64,000 nucleotides of DNA from Siphonodentalium dalli (Eukaryota; Mollusca; Scaphopoda; Gadilida; Siphonodentaliidae): positions 70,145,319-70,209,318 of the forward strand of contig CP136069.1 in assembly GCA_032622095.1 (NCBI GenBank), given 5' to 3'. Below, piece after piece: positions 46,901-59,700 of this stretch. The notes below the pieces were generated by a model, which did no database searches, was not told the origin of the DNA, and saw only the letters and a program-made list of their open reading frames with translations. Each line of letters opens with the position of its first letter. Position 1 is the first letter of the stretch. The position numbers and the translations under genes are program-made.

Positions 46901-49591
46901 GTATTTAACCCTATGTTTGTCAGACTTGGCAAAAGCCTCTAATTCAACTGCATGTCTTATGCTCTCACCAAGAGAGCCCGGTCTTGCTTGTTTTGCCCTG
47001 AGCGTATGTCTGGACCATACAAACCACCAATTAATTGGTCCTTTGCCAAGGTGTCTCTCAATTCATGTGTTACATTATGATATAACATATTGGTCAGACG
47101 TCGGTAACTTTCCCCCTGCCATTTGTCGTCATGCACGCAATTGTACGATCTGGTCAGTTAGGCTTTTGGCAGCAAATCAGCCTTCTATCGCACCAACAAG
47201 AACTTTGTAGTCTTCTTCTTGTCCTAGGAGTAGGTCACCGAGTGTTCCTTGCGCCAATCATCTCATCAATTTCCAATCCATTTATATTGGAACAAATTTC
47301 AAAGTGTGCTTGGTGATCTAACCATGATCTTGTGCCATTATAGCTATCCGGTGTCACAAATTGTTTCCGTTTTTCATCGGATTTTCTAGAACAATTTCGG
47401 TTCGGGTGGTATTTAGTGCAATGCATTATAATGCATGCCTACCGTAAATTATTATTTGCTGTGTTGGCACTTGACAGCTTACGCATAGTAACATATTGCA
47501 CGCATGAATTACGCATATGGTGCTACAGGTACATCACTAGAATATGTGTTCTTTCTATCAGTTGTCGATTTTCAATAGTTTCGAGAAACTCAAGTATATG
47601 GGCATGCGAGTTTTGCACGCATTCATCTAGTGTACAACTAACAATATTTATCATGTAAACAACAGAATTAAATACAAACATAACTATAGCACAATGCTGC
47701 GTGTGGCAAGAAGATTGAATGCAATGAACGGCACTATTTTCTCCCAAATGGACTCGCAGTCGTCAATTCTGTAAAAAATGAGTTTAGACCGTACGAAACA
47801 CATAGGCCTACCATAAGCTATACTTGTAATTGTTATATGTATATTACTACTATAATAGTAGTTCGTACCAACAACCCATTTGGGAAAAGTAACGGCGTGG
47901 TCACCGCTGCTGAAGTATTTAACAAAAGTTCACTAAGCACAGGTTCGTCGATTGATATAAAAATTGGACACCCCACTGATACACATTTCGCAATGCTGCA
48001 CATTTGACACAAAACGTCTAAACGGTTGAATGATGGTGTACGTGTAAGTGGAATGGTCATGTGAGTCGTGTGATTTAGTTGGTAATGGCAACAAACGTTA
48101 CAAGTTGCATGTACTGTGGCTGAACCAGGTTATTAACAATAACTAAACCTCCCAATACGTATAATATTATACAACCGTGAAGCTATATTATGCGAAGTAA
48201 ACATATACAATGATGTAATTTCTTCAACTCAAGTAACTATCAAACGCCCCAGCTTGATAAGGTATGTGTATAATGCATAAATGTGTATAGGAATATTCCG
48301 TGTTTGTCTCATCTTGCAATGTATTGTATTGTTGGGGCGATGGGTGCAACAACGTAACCAAACAAATGCGACAGAAGATGATACAGTCCGAAAACATTCA
48401 TATGCATTATGTCAACGCTTGAGAGTTTGTCCTAGATTATTGTTCAACGTGGAATTGAATTATCACCCATGTAGAGGGGCAAACAAGTTTATATTTCACG
48501 ATTTTCGGTCTACTTTCTTCAGAAAACTCCGAAATTTGCCATCTGTAAATGATACCATGACGTTATCAGAATGTATATCTCGAAGTGGGTAGACTTCAAT
48601 ATAATAGCACAAAATAATCGGAGTTGTGCTTTTGTATTCTGCCATACCGAAATTTCTAAAACTGATTTTGTTTCTTCTGAATTTTGGGGTGGGGGCGACA
48701 CAATCTACCACCACATATCATATATGGCAAAGAATGACATCTTTATCCTACAAACATATGCAGTATATATTTCCACAAGTTTCTATACTATATACGGGAT
48801 GTCCATTCAATGCAATACTGAATAATCGCCTATTAAGAGGGACGAAACAACTGAAAATGAATGATTTTTTTGTCTATTTTCCACGTAAATTTAAGAACTT
48901 TTTACATCTATCACCACTATCATGGCATTTCATTACTTTGTATTTATAAGTGTGTAACCTGCTATATCATAGCACAAACGTATCCCGAATATCTGTGCTT
49001 TTGTATTCATTTGTGCCGAATTTCCCTAAAACAGTGACTTTTTGCTGAATTTTGGGGTGAGGGTTGAAATAATTTTACATAGCACATCACGTGTTAAATA
49101 TGATGGCATATTCGGCATATTGTCGTATGCGGTATATATATCCGCACTTTTCTAGACTATATACGATATCCTTGGTCAAAACAATATTGATATATCGCCC
49201 ATTAAGTGAGGCAAAAAAAATTGAAAAATTGCGCTGTTTTGTCTATTTTTACAATAAATCTAAAAAAAATCTACTTTATATCAGAGAAATCGTACCACTA
49301 TCATAGTAAATGTCTATATGTATATAGACTACAATATTTGAGCGGAAAATGTTCGCGTTTCTATACTTTTATTTCTCATTTTGCCGAATTTTACAAAAAC
49401 AGGGATTTTTGCTGAATTTTGGAACTTAATCAGCTAAAAATCATCGTTTGCATCATTTGTATACTTCACACAGGGTCCTATCCGATGCGAAATGTCATAA
49501 CCTTCAAAATGATGTATCACAAGCCCGTGTGTGGTGCCGATGGACTAAACGCCTACTTCTAGTGAGCTTTTTGAGTTTGTCCGCTCTACTA
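43916..49591. mobile_element. Large foldback element 1 (5.7 kb, inverted arms)
   Basis: Inverted arms of about 1.2 kb (43916-45150) and 1.7 kb (47860-49591) share many long blocks, for example GCAAACGATGATTTTTAGC, CTAGAAAAGTGCGGATATAT and CCAAATGGGTTGTTGGTACG with their complements. The outer ends are GTGGAGCGGAC / GTCCGCTCTAC next to TA. The right arm carries about three diverged ~375-bp subunits (words GCTGAATTTTGGGGTG and TGTGCTTTTGTATTC), the left arm fewer, which explains the length difference. The central 2.7 kb (45150-47860) has no intact frame. On the minus strand a 153-codon frame (45894-46355) and a Cys/His-containing frame (46392-46679) could be relics of a protein gene, but no family is recognisable. 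Confidence 0.75.
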
Positions 49592-50333
49592 ATAGCACAG
49601 TGGCCACTTATGGCATCAATATAATTCGTCTACACTCGACAAAATCTACAACAGACAACTTATCCTACATAATTCAGTATACGTTAATTAGCCCCCGATG
49701 TCCGCGGAAGCCACACATGTCATTACGGAAGACACCGCTTTGAGCAACACGACCCACTTATCTATACGTTTGAATTATATATGTGTGTGTTCGGGGTGAT
49801 CTTCTGGGTGAATTATTTAATAAACTAAATCACTAAGTCATCCAGAAATGAAAAGATCTAGAACACTTAGCAGCAAGTGCTGATTTACGATCTGGGGACA
49901 GATACACTGGCAAAAATACGATTTTCTTTGGCCATGCACATGGAAATGATGCTTGCCAAATTCTTCTAGGAGTTGCCAAATGATATTAAGCGAAATTAAG
50001 GGGTTTATGAAAAATGATTCTTATCATATAGGTAAAACGTTGTCGATTCGGCTAATCGAGAATCGTATTAATTGTCATAATTGCAATGCATCTATACTTG
50101 ATGTACCAATTTGACATAAGCGCACTGGACAAGGAAGTTCTTGTCCCTCATCCTGTGGATTACATGTGTCATATATATTAAACCAATCAACCGCTGATAT
50201 TATTGCCATAAACTTACTGGTAGGCCTACATGTAAAGCAAGTGGATTAGTTTTTTTTAAACAACATCACATTGACACAGGTCACTAATATCTCACATACA
50301 CTCAGATTAAATTATCTGTCTATATATATCAGA
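49592..50333. other. Intron, no recognised feature
   Basis: AT-rich; 49915-49985 carries GGCAAAAATA/TTGCCAAAT words reminiscent of the hAT element at 39376. No boundaries found. Confidence 0.4.
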
Positions 50334-51082
50334 CTAGCATGTTAGCCCGCCACTGGCGGCATTCGTCTCATGGCTTTGTTTCAGAAACATGACATTTTTT
50401 TAATTTAACCAAATTTCAAGTCGATAGCTCCACCGGTTTCCGAGATCTCGTCTGCGCATGCGCGAAGCTGGCGACGCACGGACTCGGCCACCCGATAAAA
50501 TTTGTATCCGGGGCAAGATACATTCACATAGCAAATTTCAAGTCGATAGCTCCACCCGTTTGCGAGATAACGCATTCTTTGTTTTTCAATGAGTTAATTC
50601 ATGGTACCCGTCCTCCCCGTCCTAAACTTCAGAGCGGACAGTCAATTAATCCCGTCGTGAAATCCCTCTGCATAATATTTCGAGCTCTTAGATCAATTCT
50701 GCCTTTTTAGTTGCATTTCGTCCGCATCCGTATTTCGGACGCATGGGGTCAGTCGTTTAGCCACGTCCATTGGAATCCGCATCGGACGCATGGGGTATCG
50801 TTTAGCCACGTCCATTGCAATAAAGAGCGCTAATTGTTAAAACCTCCGTATAAGGTATAGATAAAGAGCGTTATTGCCTTAACCCCCCGCCGTGACTTTG
50901 CGGTGATTTGGGAGTGGATAAAGGGTGCTCAGAGCTTCTCGAAAACACGACTACGGCGGTTTCGGTGGGATTTTACACTTACATACGAAATTTGATCTCA
51001 ATCTGTACACGCGTTTTGGATTCTATGAAGTACACACACACACACACACACACATATATACGAAGTCTCAAAATATATAGTA
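50334..51082 (-). mobile_element. Helitron-like unit D1 (minus strand)
   Basis: The 3' end on the minus strand is CTAG (50337-50334) after a hairpin CCGCC-AGT-GGCGG. The 5' side starts TACTATATATTTTGAGACTT, lacking the first four bases of the terminus seen at 55078. The body has the GCATGCGCAGACGAGATCTC module and a CA microsatellite (51033-51052). Confidence 0.7.
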
Positions 51083-52719
51083 CTAGCAGGTTAGCCCGCC
51101 ACCGGCGGCTTGTCCGAAACCAGGCAATACGCACAAGCTTGACTACCAAGAGATATCTTATCGGAGTCCACGATATGATGGCTCTTGGTATACAATCGCG
51201 ACCACGGGAGGCACGTGATGTTCGATTGAATATCAGAATGTTGGGTATCATATAATACCATATCCCATAATATGTCAAATATAGCGAAATATCGAAATAT
51301 AAAATAAAACGAAAAAGCGAAATAGGAAAATACATCGAAAATCGAAATAGGAAAATACAGCGAAATAGCGAAATAGCGAAATAGAACGAAAACTCGAAAT
51401 AGGAACATACAGCGAAATAGCGAAATAGGGAGAAATATAGAACGAAATATAGAAATATGAAATTATTTTTATAAACGAAATAACGGAGATATTTGAAAAG
51501 GTGTCTTTGACGAAATAACGGACATATTTGGAGAAGTGTTTTAAAGCACGGACTCGGCGACCCGATAAAATTTGTACCCGGCGCAAGATACATTCACATA
51601 GCAAATTTCAAGTCGATAGCTCCACCCGTTTCCGAGATCTCGTCTGCGCATGCGCTGCACGGGCGTCGCACGGGCTCGGCGACCCGATAAAATTTGTACC
51701 CGGCGCAAGATACATTCACATACCAAATTTCAAGTCGATAGCTCCACCCGTTTCCGATATCTCGTCTGCGCATGCGCTGCACGGGCGTCGCACGGGCTCG
51801 CCAATACGACAGCGACGACCACCTGGTCAAACTACACTCACGTACCAAGTTTCGTCTCGATCGGTCGAGGTGTTGGTATCTGATGTAAAAGACGAAATTG
51901 TGAGTGTTGGTCAATAGTCCCCGCCGTGAACCTCATCGTCGCAAAGAGCGGACAGTCAATTAACCCCGTTGTGAACCTCAATCACCAACGCGACGTAAAC
52001 ATGTGTTGCGTTCTAAAAATAGGAAAGCATTTTCTCTCTGCATAATTCTGCAGATGCTAATAACGTTGCTCCCCGTAGGTAGCAATATCGTTGTTGTTGA
52101 TATTTACGGCTTGGGGTGCTATTTTCTTATTTAGCAAGTTTGAGCTCAATCGGTTCTATAAAGGACACACTCATATATATGACACTTCCCGTGGGTAGCA
52201 AGTTTGAGCTCAATCGGCATTCCCTGGAATTTCCCGTAGATTGGCAGATTCCAGTAGCCTTTTATAACGGTATATCTGGGGAGAAATCTGATGCTATATT
52301 CGTGATTATATGGGATGATTTCGGTATATAATTATATACTTTAAAAACAAAGCGCGCCATCCGTGCTCGCAGGGTTGGTCAGAAACAAATGTTTTTTAAA
52401 TTTAATGTATGTTCCGTATATCTCTCTGCAGATGCAAATAGCGTTGAATGGCAAACAGACGCTCTTTATAGAGATGCGTCAAAAACAAACGCTCATTAAA
52501 TAATCACTTGATTAACCCACGCCGTGCCTTTGCTGTGATTTGAGATTGGAGAACGGGTGCTCTGAGCTTTTCTAAACTGCGACCACGGTCGTGTCGGTGA
52601 GATTTGACACTTACATAGGAAGTTTGAGCTCAATCTGTACACGCGTTTTGGATTCTATGAAGTACACACACACACACATACACACATATATACGAAGTCT
52701 CAAAAATATATAGTATAGA
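51083..52719 (-). mobile_element. Helitron-like unit D2 (minus strand)
   Basis: 3' CTAG at 51086-51083 preceded by hairpin CCGCC-GGT-GGCGG; 5' end TCTATACTATATATTTTTGA directly abuts the next unit's CTAG. It contains an AAATAGCG simple repeat (about 51280-51480). The 1.17-kb part 51545-52715 is nearly identical to 53900-55074. Confidence 0.75.
51280..51480. repeat. CGAAATAG simple repeat
   Basis: Octamer-like CGAAATAG / GAAATATC units in irregular array; yields Phe/Tyr-rich spurious frames on the minus strand. Confidence 0.8.
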
Positions 52720-53729
52720 CTAGCAGGTTAGCCCGCCACCGGCGGCTTGTCCGAAACATGACATTTTTATATATTTTTTTTAAATTGTTAGCACCACGCG
52801 TTTCAATAAGAAAAATTTGTACCCTGTAGCTCCACCAGTTTCCGAGATCTGGTCTGCGCATGAAAATTTGTACCCGGCGCAAGATACATTCACATGCCAA
52901 ATTTCAAGTCGATAGCTCCACCCGTTTCCGAGATCTCGTCTGCGCATGCGCTGCACGGGCGTCGCACGGGCTCGGCGACCCGATAACATGTGTACCCGGC
53001 GCAAGATACATTCACATAGCAAATTTCAAGTCGATAGCTCCACCCGTTTCCGAGATCTCGTCTGCGCATGCGCTGCACGGGCGTCGCACGGGCTCGGCAA
53101 CCCGATAAAATTTGTACCCGGCGCAAGATACATTCACATAGCAAATTTCAAGTCGATAGCTCCACCCGTTTCCGAGATCTCGTCTGCGCATGCGCTGCAC
53201 GGGCGTCGCACGGGCTCGCCAATACGACAACGACCACCGCCTGGTCAAACTACACACACGTACCAAGTTTCGTCCCGATCGGTCGAGAATCGTAGATTTG
53301 TATGAAGTACAACACACACACAAACATAAATATATAAGAGAGATATGTAAATTAGATAGATTGTATTAAAATATATAGGAGAGATATGTAAATGATCTAC
53401 ACACCATTACTGGTGTTTGTCAAAGTTTAGTGGGGTATATCAATACTCATTCACGATCATATCATTGAGGTCCGGAGGGTGTGGGCTATCTCTCGAATAC
53501 AAGGAGTTCTCAAAATATATAGAAGAGAAGATAGATTATGAAACCATTAACTGTGCATTGTTCATTTATTCTTGGATACAACACCAACTGACTCCTTTAT
53601 GAGTGGATATTTATGAAATTGGGAGAGAGTAAAGTTTTTGTATATTATTACACCATTTGGAAAGATATACTACTGATATGAACAATATTATGTACAGGGA
53701 ACAATCCACCAAATCAAAAATATATAATA
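52720..53729 (-). mobile_element. Helitron-like unit D3 (minus strand)
   Basis: 3' CTAG at 52723-52720 with hairpin. The body has three tandem ~122-bp modules, each with CCCGATAAAATTTGTACCCG, a CTCCACCCGTTTCCGAGAT block and GCATGCGCTGCACGGGCGT (52860-53225), then a CA microsatellite. 53330-53725 is unrelated AT-rich sequence, possibly a later insertion. Confidence 0.7.
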
Positions 53730-55010
53730 CTAGCAGGTTAGCCCGCCACCGGCGGCTTGTCCGAAACATGACATTTTTTTTAATATTTTTTTTTAATTTT
53801 TAGCTCCACGCGTTTCAATAAGACAAATTTGTACCCGGTAGCTCCACCCGTTTCCGAGATCTGGTCTGCGCATGCGCGAAGCTGGCGTCGTGTGCACGGA
53901 CTCGGCGACCCGATAAAATTTGTACCCGGCGCAAGATACATTCACATAGCAAATTTCAAGTCGATAGCTCAACCCGTTTCCGAGATCTCGTCTGCGCATG
54001 CGCTGCACGGGCGTCGCACGGGCTCGGCGACCCGATAAAATTTGTACCCGGCGCAAGATACATTCACATACCAAATTTCAAGTCGATAGCTCCACCCGTT
54101 TCCGATATCTCGTCTGCGCATGCGCTGCACGGGCGTCGCACGGGCTCGCCAATACGACAGCGACGACCACCTGGTCAAACTACACTCACGTACCAAGTTT
54201 CGTCCCGATCGGTCGAGGTGTTGGTATCTGATGCAAAAGACGAAATTGTGAGTGTTGGTCAATAGTCCCCGCCGTGAACCTCATCGTCGCAAAGAGCGGA
54301 CAGTCAATTAACCCCGTTGTGAACCTCAATCACCAACGCGACGTAAACATGTGTTGCGTTCTAAAAATAGGAAAGCACTTTCTCTCTGCATAATTCTGCA
54401 GATGCTAATAACGTTGCTCCCCGTAGGTAGCAATATCGTTGTTGTTGATATTTACGGCTTGGGGGCTATTTTCTTATTTAGCAAGTTTGAGCTCAATCGG
54501 TTCGAGTCTATAAAGGACACACTCATATATATGACACTTCCCGTGGGTAGCAAGTTTGAGCTCAATCGGCATTCCCTGGAATTTCCCGTAGATTGGCAGA
54601 TTCCAGTAGCTTTTTATAACGGTATATCTGGGGAGAAATCTGATGCTATATTCGTGATTATCTGGGATGATTTCGGTATATAATTATATACTGTAAAAAC
54701 AAAGCGCGCCATCCGTGCTCGCAGGGTTGGTCAGAAACAAATGTTTTTTAAATTTAATGTATGTTCCGTATATCTCTCTGCAGATGCAAATAGCGTTGAA
54801 TGGCAAACAGACGCTCTTTATAGAGATGCGTCAAAAACAAACGCTCATTAAATAATCACTTGATTAACCCACGCCGTGCCTTTGCTGTGATTTGAGATTG
54901 GAGAACGGGTGCTCTGAGCTTTTCTAAACTGCGACCACGGTCGTGTCGGTGAGATTTGACACTTACATAGGAAGTTTGAGCTCAATCTGTACACGCGTTT
55001 TGGATTCTAT

Positions 55011-55052
<42 letters not shown>

Positions 55053-55078
55053 CGAAGTCTCAAAATATATAGTATAGA
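53730..55078 (-). mobile_element. Helitron-like unit D4 (minus strand)
   Basis: Complete: the 5' end TCTATACTATATATTTTGAG at 55078 follows an A, the 3' hairpin and CTAG are at 53733-53730. This is the cleanest 5' terminus in the cluster. A short CA microsatellite lies at 55015-55044. No Rep/helicase. Confidence 0.8.
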
Positions 55079-55713
55079 TGAAAAATTCGGCATATATATA
55101 TATCTGTATGTAGTTGGCGCACGACACCTTGTCTAAATCTTACTGAGTTTTTGGACGCGTCACGTTACATTCACGACGTCGCGAAATCATAACGAAATGA
55201 GAAAACAATGTTGAATCTGATTAAGTGTCAATATTTTCTCCAAATCATGTCAATTGTTTTGTATTGTAGCCTGTGAAACGTAGCAAAAATCTATATTTTG
55301 TCAATTGTTTCGACTCGACGCCCTGTGAATTCGAAAACTAGAGTAATTTTCCCACAGGAAATTCTCTCTCTACATCTCTCACTCATCTCATATATTATGT
55401 TTAATACCAACTTTATTTCTCTGTTTCTTATTCTCACTCACATCGTTTATATATTGACTAAATAGTTTTTGTTTACACCAATCAGATTGCATGTTGATAG
55501 AAATATTAGTAATAAGCCGCTACTATAGGGAACTATAGGGTTTTTTTGTGAATGGTTTGAGGGGTTTAAAAATATTTTCGACTTTCTTATGTAATTAAGA
55601 ACTCACTTGCGGATAGTGTTGCCAACTGAAATAAATTTTGACAAATGTGAATAATTTTTCATTCGGCAAATTTCCATGAACCCTGTATGCATCCGGAATG
55701 TTTTGTTTTTCAG
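55079..55713. other. Intron, no recognised feature
   Basis: AT-rich unique sequence ending in the acceptor of the 55714 exon. Confidence 0.45.
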
Positions 55714-55784
55714 GAGCGTGAGTCCATTGCACGAGGGGGACGAGGCGACTGAAATGACTAAACTGACGTCGGATTATGAGCGAG
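55714..55784 (+). CDS. Exon of the membrane protein gene, acidic linker; donor heads a repeat array
   Basis: A 71-nt exon with acceptor GGAATGTTTTGTTTTTCAG and near-ideal donor GAG|GTAAGT. Its first G completes the Arg codon split after 40848; 23 codons follow (SVSPLHEGDEATEMTKLTSDYER) and one G is left (phase 1). The peptide is acidic and Ser/Thr-rich, presumably a cytoplasmic linker. The last 25 bases plus the first intron bases form unit 1 of the tandem array 55760-56730. Reading past this donor meets TAA at 55808-55810 after eight codons, so use of any later donor copy would truncate the protein. The next exon, which must start in phase 1, was not found in the remaining 8.2 kb. Confidence 0.75.
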
Positions 55785-56730
55785 GTAAGTACATATACGA
55801 CGATATATAAGTAAATCGGCCCCAAACTGACGTCGGATTATGAGCGATCGAGGTAAGTACATATACGACGATATATACATGTAAGTAAATCAGCACCAAA
55901 CTGCATGACGTCGGATTATGAGCGAGGTAAGTACAGATACGACGATATATAAGTACATCAGCCCCAGAATGACATACATGGATCAGTAAATCAGCCCAAA
56001 CTTACCTATACATGTACCACAAATCAGCCCAAACTAACATCGGATTATATGAGCGCGGTATATTTACATATATCTGGAAATCAACCAATAACTGGCATCG
56101 GATTATATGTGAGGTACGTGCATATACATGATATATCAAGAAATCAGCCTAAATCTGGCAAAAAATTGTCAGCGAGATATACGTACATAATTATACTATG
56201 AAATCAGCCCAAATCTTGCATAGGATTTTAAGCGTGGTAAGTGCATATACCATGATACATCAGTATATCAGCTCAAATTTGTACCGGATTATAAGCGTGG
56301 TATGTATATACCATGATGTACCGGTACACGCACAAGCACAAAACTGGCATATGATTTTGAGTGAGGTATACGTACATATACTATGATATATCAGAAAATA
56401 AGCCCAAAATGTGCATCGGATTATAATCGTGGTAAGTGCTTATACCGTGATATATCGGTACACCAGCCCAAACTGTCACCGAATTATTAGTGAAGTAAGT
56501 ACATAGATATGCCTAGCTACATCAACCCCAACTATAACATACATGTATACGAAATCAACCCAAACTGACGTTGGATTGTGCGTAAAGTGTTTATATTTAC
56601 CATGATATATATCTCAGGAAATAAGCCCAAATTGACATCTGATTATGACCGAGGTACATGCATGCACATACATGTACTGTATGCGACGGTAAACATCCCA
56701 AAATGACATCGGACTATGAGTGAGGTATAC
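55760..56730 (+). repeat. Tandem array of exon-end/5' splice-site units
   Basis: About 14 units of mostly 60-75 bp. Unit 1 is coding to 55784 (AACTGACGTCGGATTATGAG then CGAG) and intronic after it (GTAAGTACATATACGACGAT). Units 2 and 3 are almost identical to unit 1, and later ones diverge progressively while keeping CGGATTATGAGCGNGGTA. GTAAGT is intact at 55785, 55853, 55927, 56237, 56432 and 56495; other units have GTATAT, GTACGT, GTATGT or GTACAT. Confidence 0.9.
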
Positions 56731-56766
56731 AGTGAATTTAACCTTAAAAAAACACCAAACTATGTA

Positions 56767-59700
56767 GTCCAGGATATATTGGTCGACCTCTGCACCCCCC
56801 CAGGACTTAACTTCACCCCACTAATTTTCTTCCTTAAGGTCTCCTCTAATTTTTGTCACTTGTTAACAAGAAAAAAAAGTGGCCGCAGAGACTCCAGACA
56901 AGATGGCGTCCATCATGGCGGCCATTTTTAAAAAATGCCCCAGGTCTCTTTGATCGCCATTATAGTAAAGATGATAGCACATGCGGTCCTGTTTTTCACT
57001 CGATTCGTTATGCTAATATATAACGCTTACAAATTAGACAAAAATCCGCCACCAGAATCCAATATGGCGGCCAAGATGGCCGCCGAAATGTGAAAATAGC
57101 TATTTTTCTGTCATGTTACCACCTTTCGTTTGTCTCTGTGGGAAACTGTTAGAATTTATACGTCATATTATACATTTATCATATATAGGAGTCATTGGCG
57201 AACACATGGGGATTATAATATGCATTCATTGCGGGATATTTTTGTCCGATATCACGTTTTCCCAAATGCCGGTATAATAGGTCAAAGCCGAATCTCCGTT
57301 AACAACGCGATGTTATGTTTCGAATCAATGAATGTTGTTGCTATTATAACAACACCCATGCATATATATTTGCAGGATATACTCGAGCTAGGATTCCTCT
57401 TATACATGAGTTGAGGAATATGTACCCAATCCAAGATGGCGGCCAAAATGGCCACCAGAAATAAAAAATCGCCGAAAATCGCTGATTTTGACATCAGTGA
57501 GCATTATTGTCATGACAACTCCACACCTGCTTACTATTGTAAGTTGGGAACACTTAGGCGAAGAACTTTCCTTGTACCATATCCAAATAAAAGTCCCGCA
57601 AATCCAAAATGGCGCCCACAATGGCGGACAGATTTTGAAAAATCACCGAAATTCCCTCATATTCATATCATTGGGCATTATTGTCCAGACAACTCCATCC
57701 ATGCGTACAGTTGAGTTGGAAATACTGAGGTGAAGTAATTACCTTACATCTCATGCAAGGAGTGGTTTTCCAAATCGAAGATGGCGGCCAAAATGGCGAC
57801 CGAAATTTGAAAACACGCCTACATTCCTTTACTTTCTTAGGATGGGCGTTATTGTTTCACGATTTCTACCCACCATTACATGTTGATATGTATGAATTAT
57901 TCATTAGGGTTTGGCAAGTGATACTCACAGTCAATATGGCGGCCAAACTGGCGGGCAGAAATTGAAAAGAAGCCGATATTATCACATACTAATTTCAACT
58001 TTTGTCATAATATTGATTTGTATAAACGAAACGGTACATAATATAAGCCATCTATTAGTTCCAATGTAAGTCGTAGCCTTTTGGAAGGATGAAAACCCAC
58101 AATCGCGATGTGGCATTTCAAAATCCATTCTCCACTAAGGGCTCATACTGGCCGTAACCGTATATGGGTGCGCCGAATAGTCATATTATGACTTCCAAGA
58201 ATCAAAACAACAGTACCTGAGCTCATTCTGAATTGCCACATTCAGCATTTTCTAGACTCGTTTCCGTCTCTTCGTCAGATTAATCTATCTCACTCACAAC
58301 AACAGTTCACTACTCTTCTTTGCCGAAGGGTGCCACTAATCGGAATGTTTCAACCAATACAGATGCCGGTGTCCAGCTCACGTGTTTGTTTCGAAAGCTT
58401 GGAATTCTTAACGAGCTTCATCCGTGGTATAGCTTATCGTATAATTCAGATGCTACATATGGGGTATATGCGTCATCTTGTACGATACACTATAAATGTA
58501 TTCGGTCGATGCGTATACTAGCTTTCAGACGGGCCTATCTATCTGCGTATTGTCAGCTTTGGTGACCTAATGGGGATAACAACGTTTACACCTGGTGATT
58601 TTCCCCAAACAGCCACTTCTCAATATATGGTTCATCAATTCACATACTCATCTAATGCACTGACGTATCCGGACAACTTCTGTATATGGCTTCGAATGTT
58701 GAAAGCCCGACATTTGACGGATGCATTTCTGCTAAGGCATAGAAGACCATAATGCATAATATACCCAAACTCCTTGAACATGATCATAAGAACAAGCTTG
58801 TTGGCGTCCCGCAATCGTCTCACCGAACAGATCCAAGCATATGATAACGATACACACGGTGCTAGTTTGTGGGTATGTGTCACGATAGTGGAAATGAAAT
58901 TGGACCATGACTGCACCGCCTCTTATTTTGTTATGTTTTAGACTCAGACAGGATCTCATGTGTGGCTTTGCTTTCCTTGTATGCTAAGATGGTATGTTCC
59001 CATCCGTTTGGAAGCCGTTCTTAAACAACTGGACCAGGAGTATGCCATTGGCTACTGCCGTGTAAGCCCCACCAAGCAAGACTGGGGTGTAGTCTTAAAG
59101 GCGATACCTTTGATAGTTGGTTGATATGTCATACTCACGCTGGGTGGTATGGTTCAAGAAAGTACAAATGCCACCAACAAAAGGGTGAAGTGTTCAACGC
59201 GAAGAACATCCAGAGGAATGTTACGTTGATGAGCTCTTGCATTCAGTTCAACAAACGTTGGTACACCAAATGATTTCTTGGTAACATCACCATTGCGACC
59301 ATTTTCCTACATGAGACATTAACTACTATATTCTAAAGTTATATATATATAAAGCTATATGATCATAAAGGTCGCGTTCCCCAACGTCCACAGCCATTGC
59401 CATCGAGACTGTAAATTGTTCTTTAAATACATAGTGAAATAAATGCACCACAGTTCCTGACATTTCTTGAATAATACCGCCCACATACTGACACTAACCC
59501 CGAGAGAGGATAACAAAACACGCATACATTCATGCTATAAAGACATTATCCTTTAGTCCATCCGACTGTTTTGAGGGAGGCTAGCATAGTATTATCCAGA
59601 CAAAAGTGTACGTAGTTGAATCAGAAAGGCTTCGAAACGGATGTGGAAATACAATCTTACAACACCAAATAAAACCGACACGCATGACATTCGATATCTT

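Noticed and set aside
51528-54262. Several 75-130-codon frames on both strands with similar peptides (…CTRRKIHSHSKFQVDSS…)
   Set aside because: They are translations of the repeated Helitron modules; both strands are open at once.
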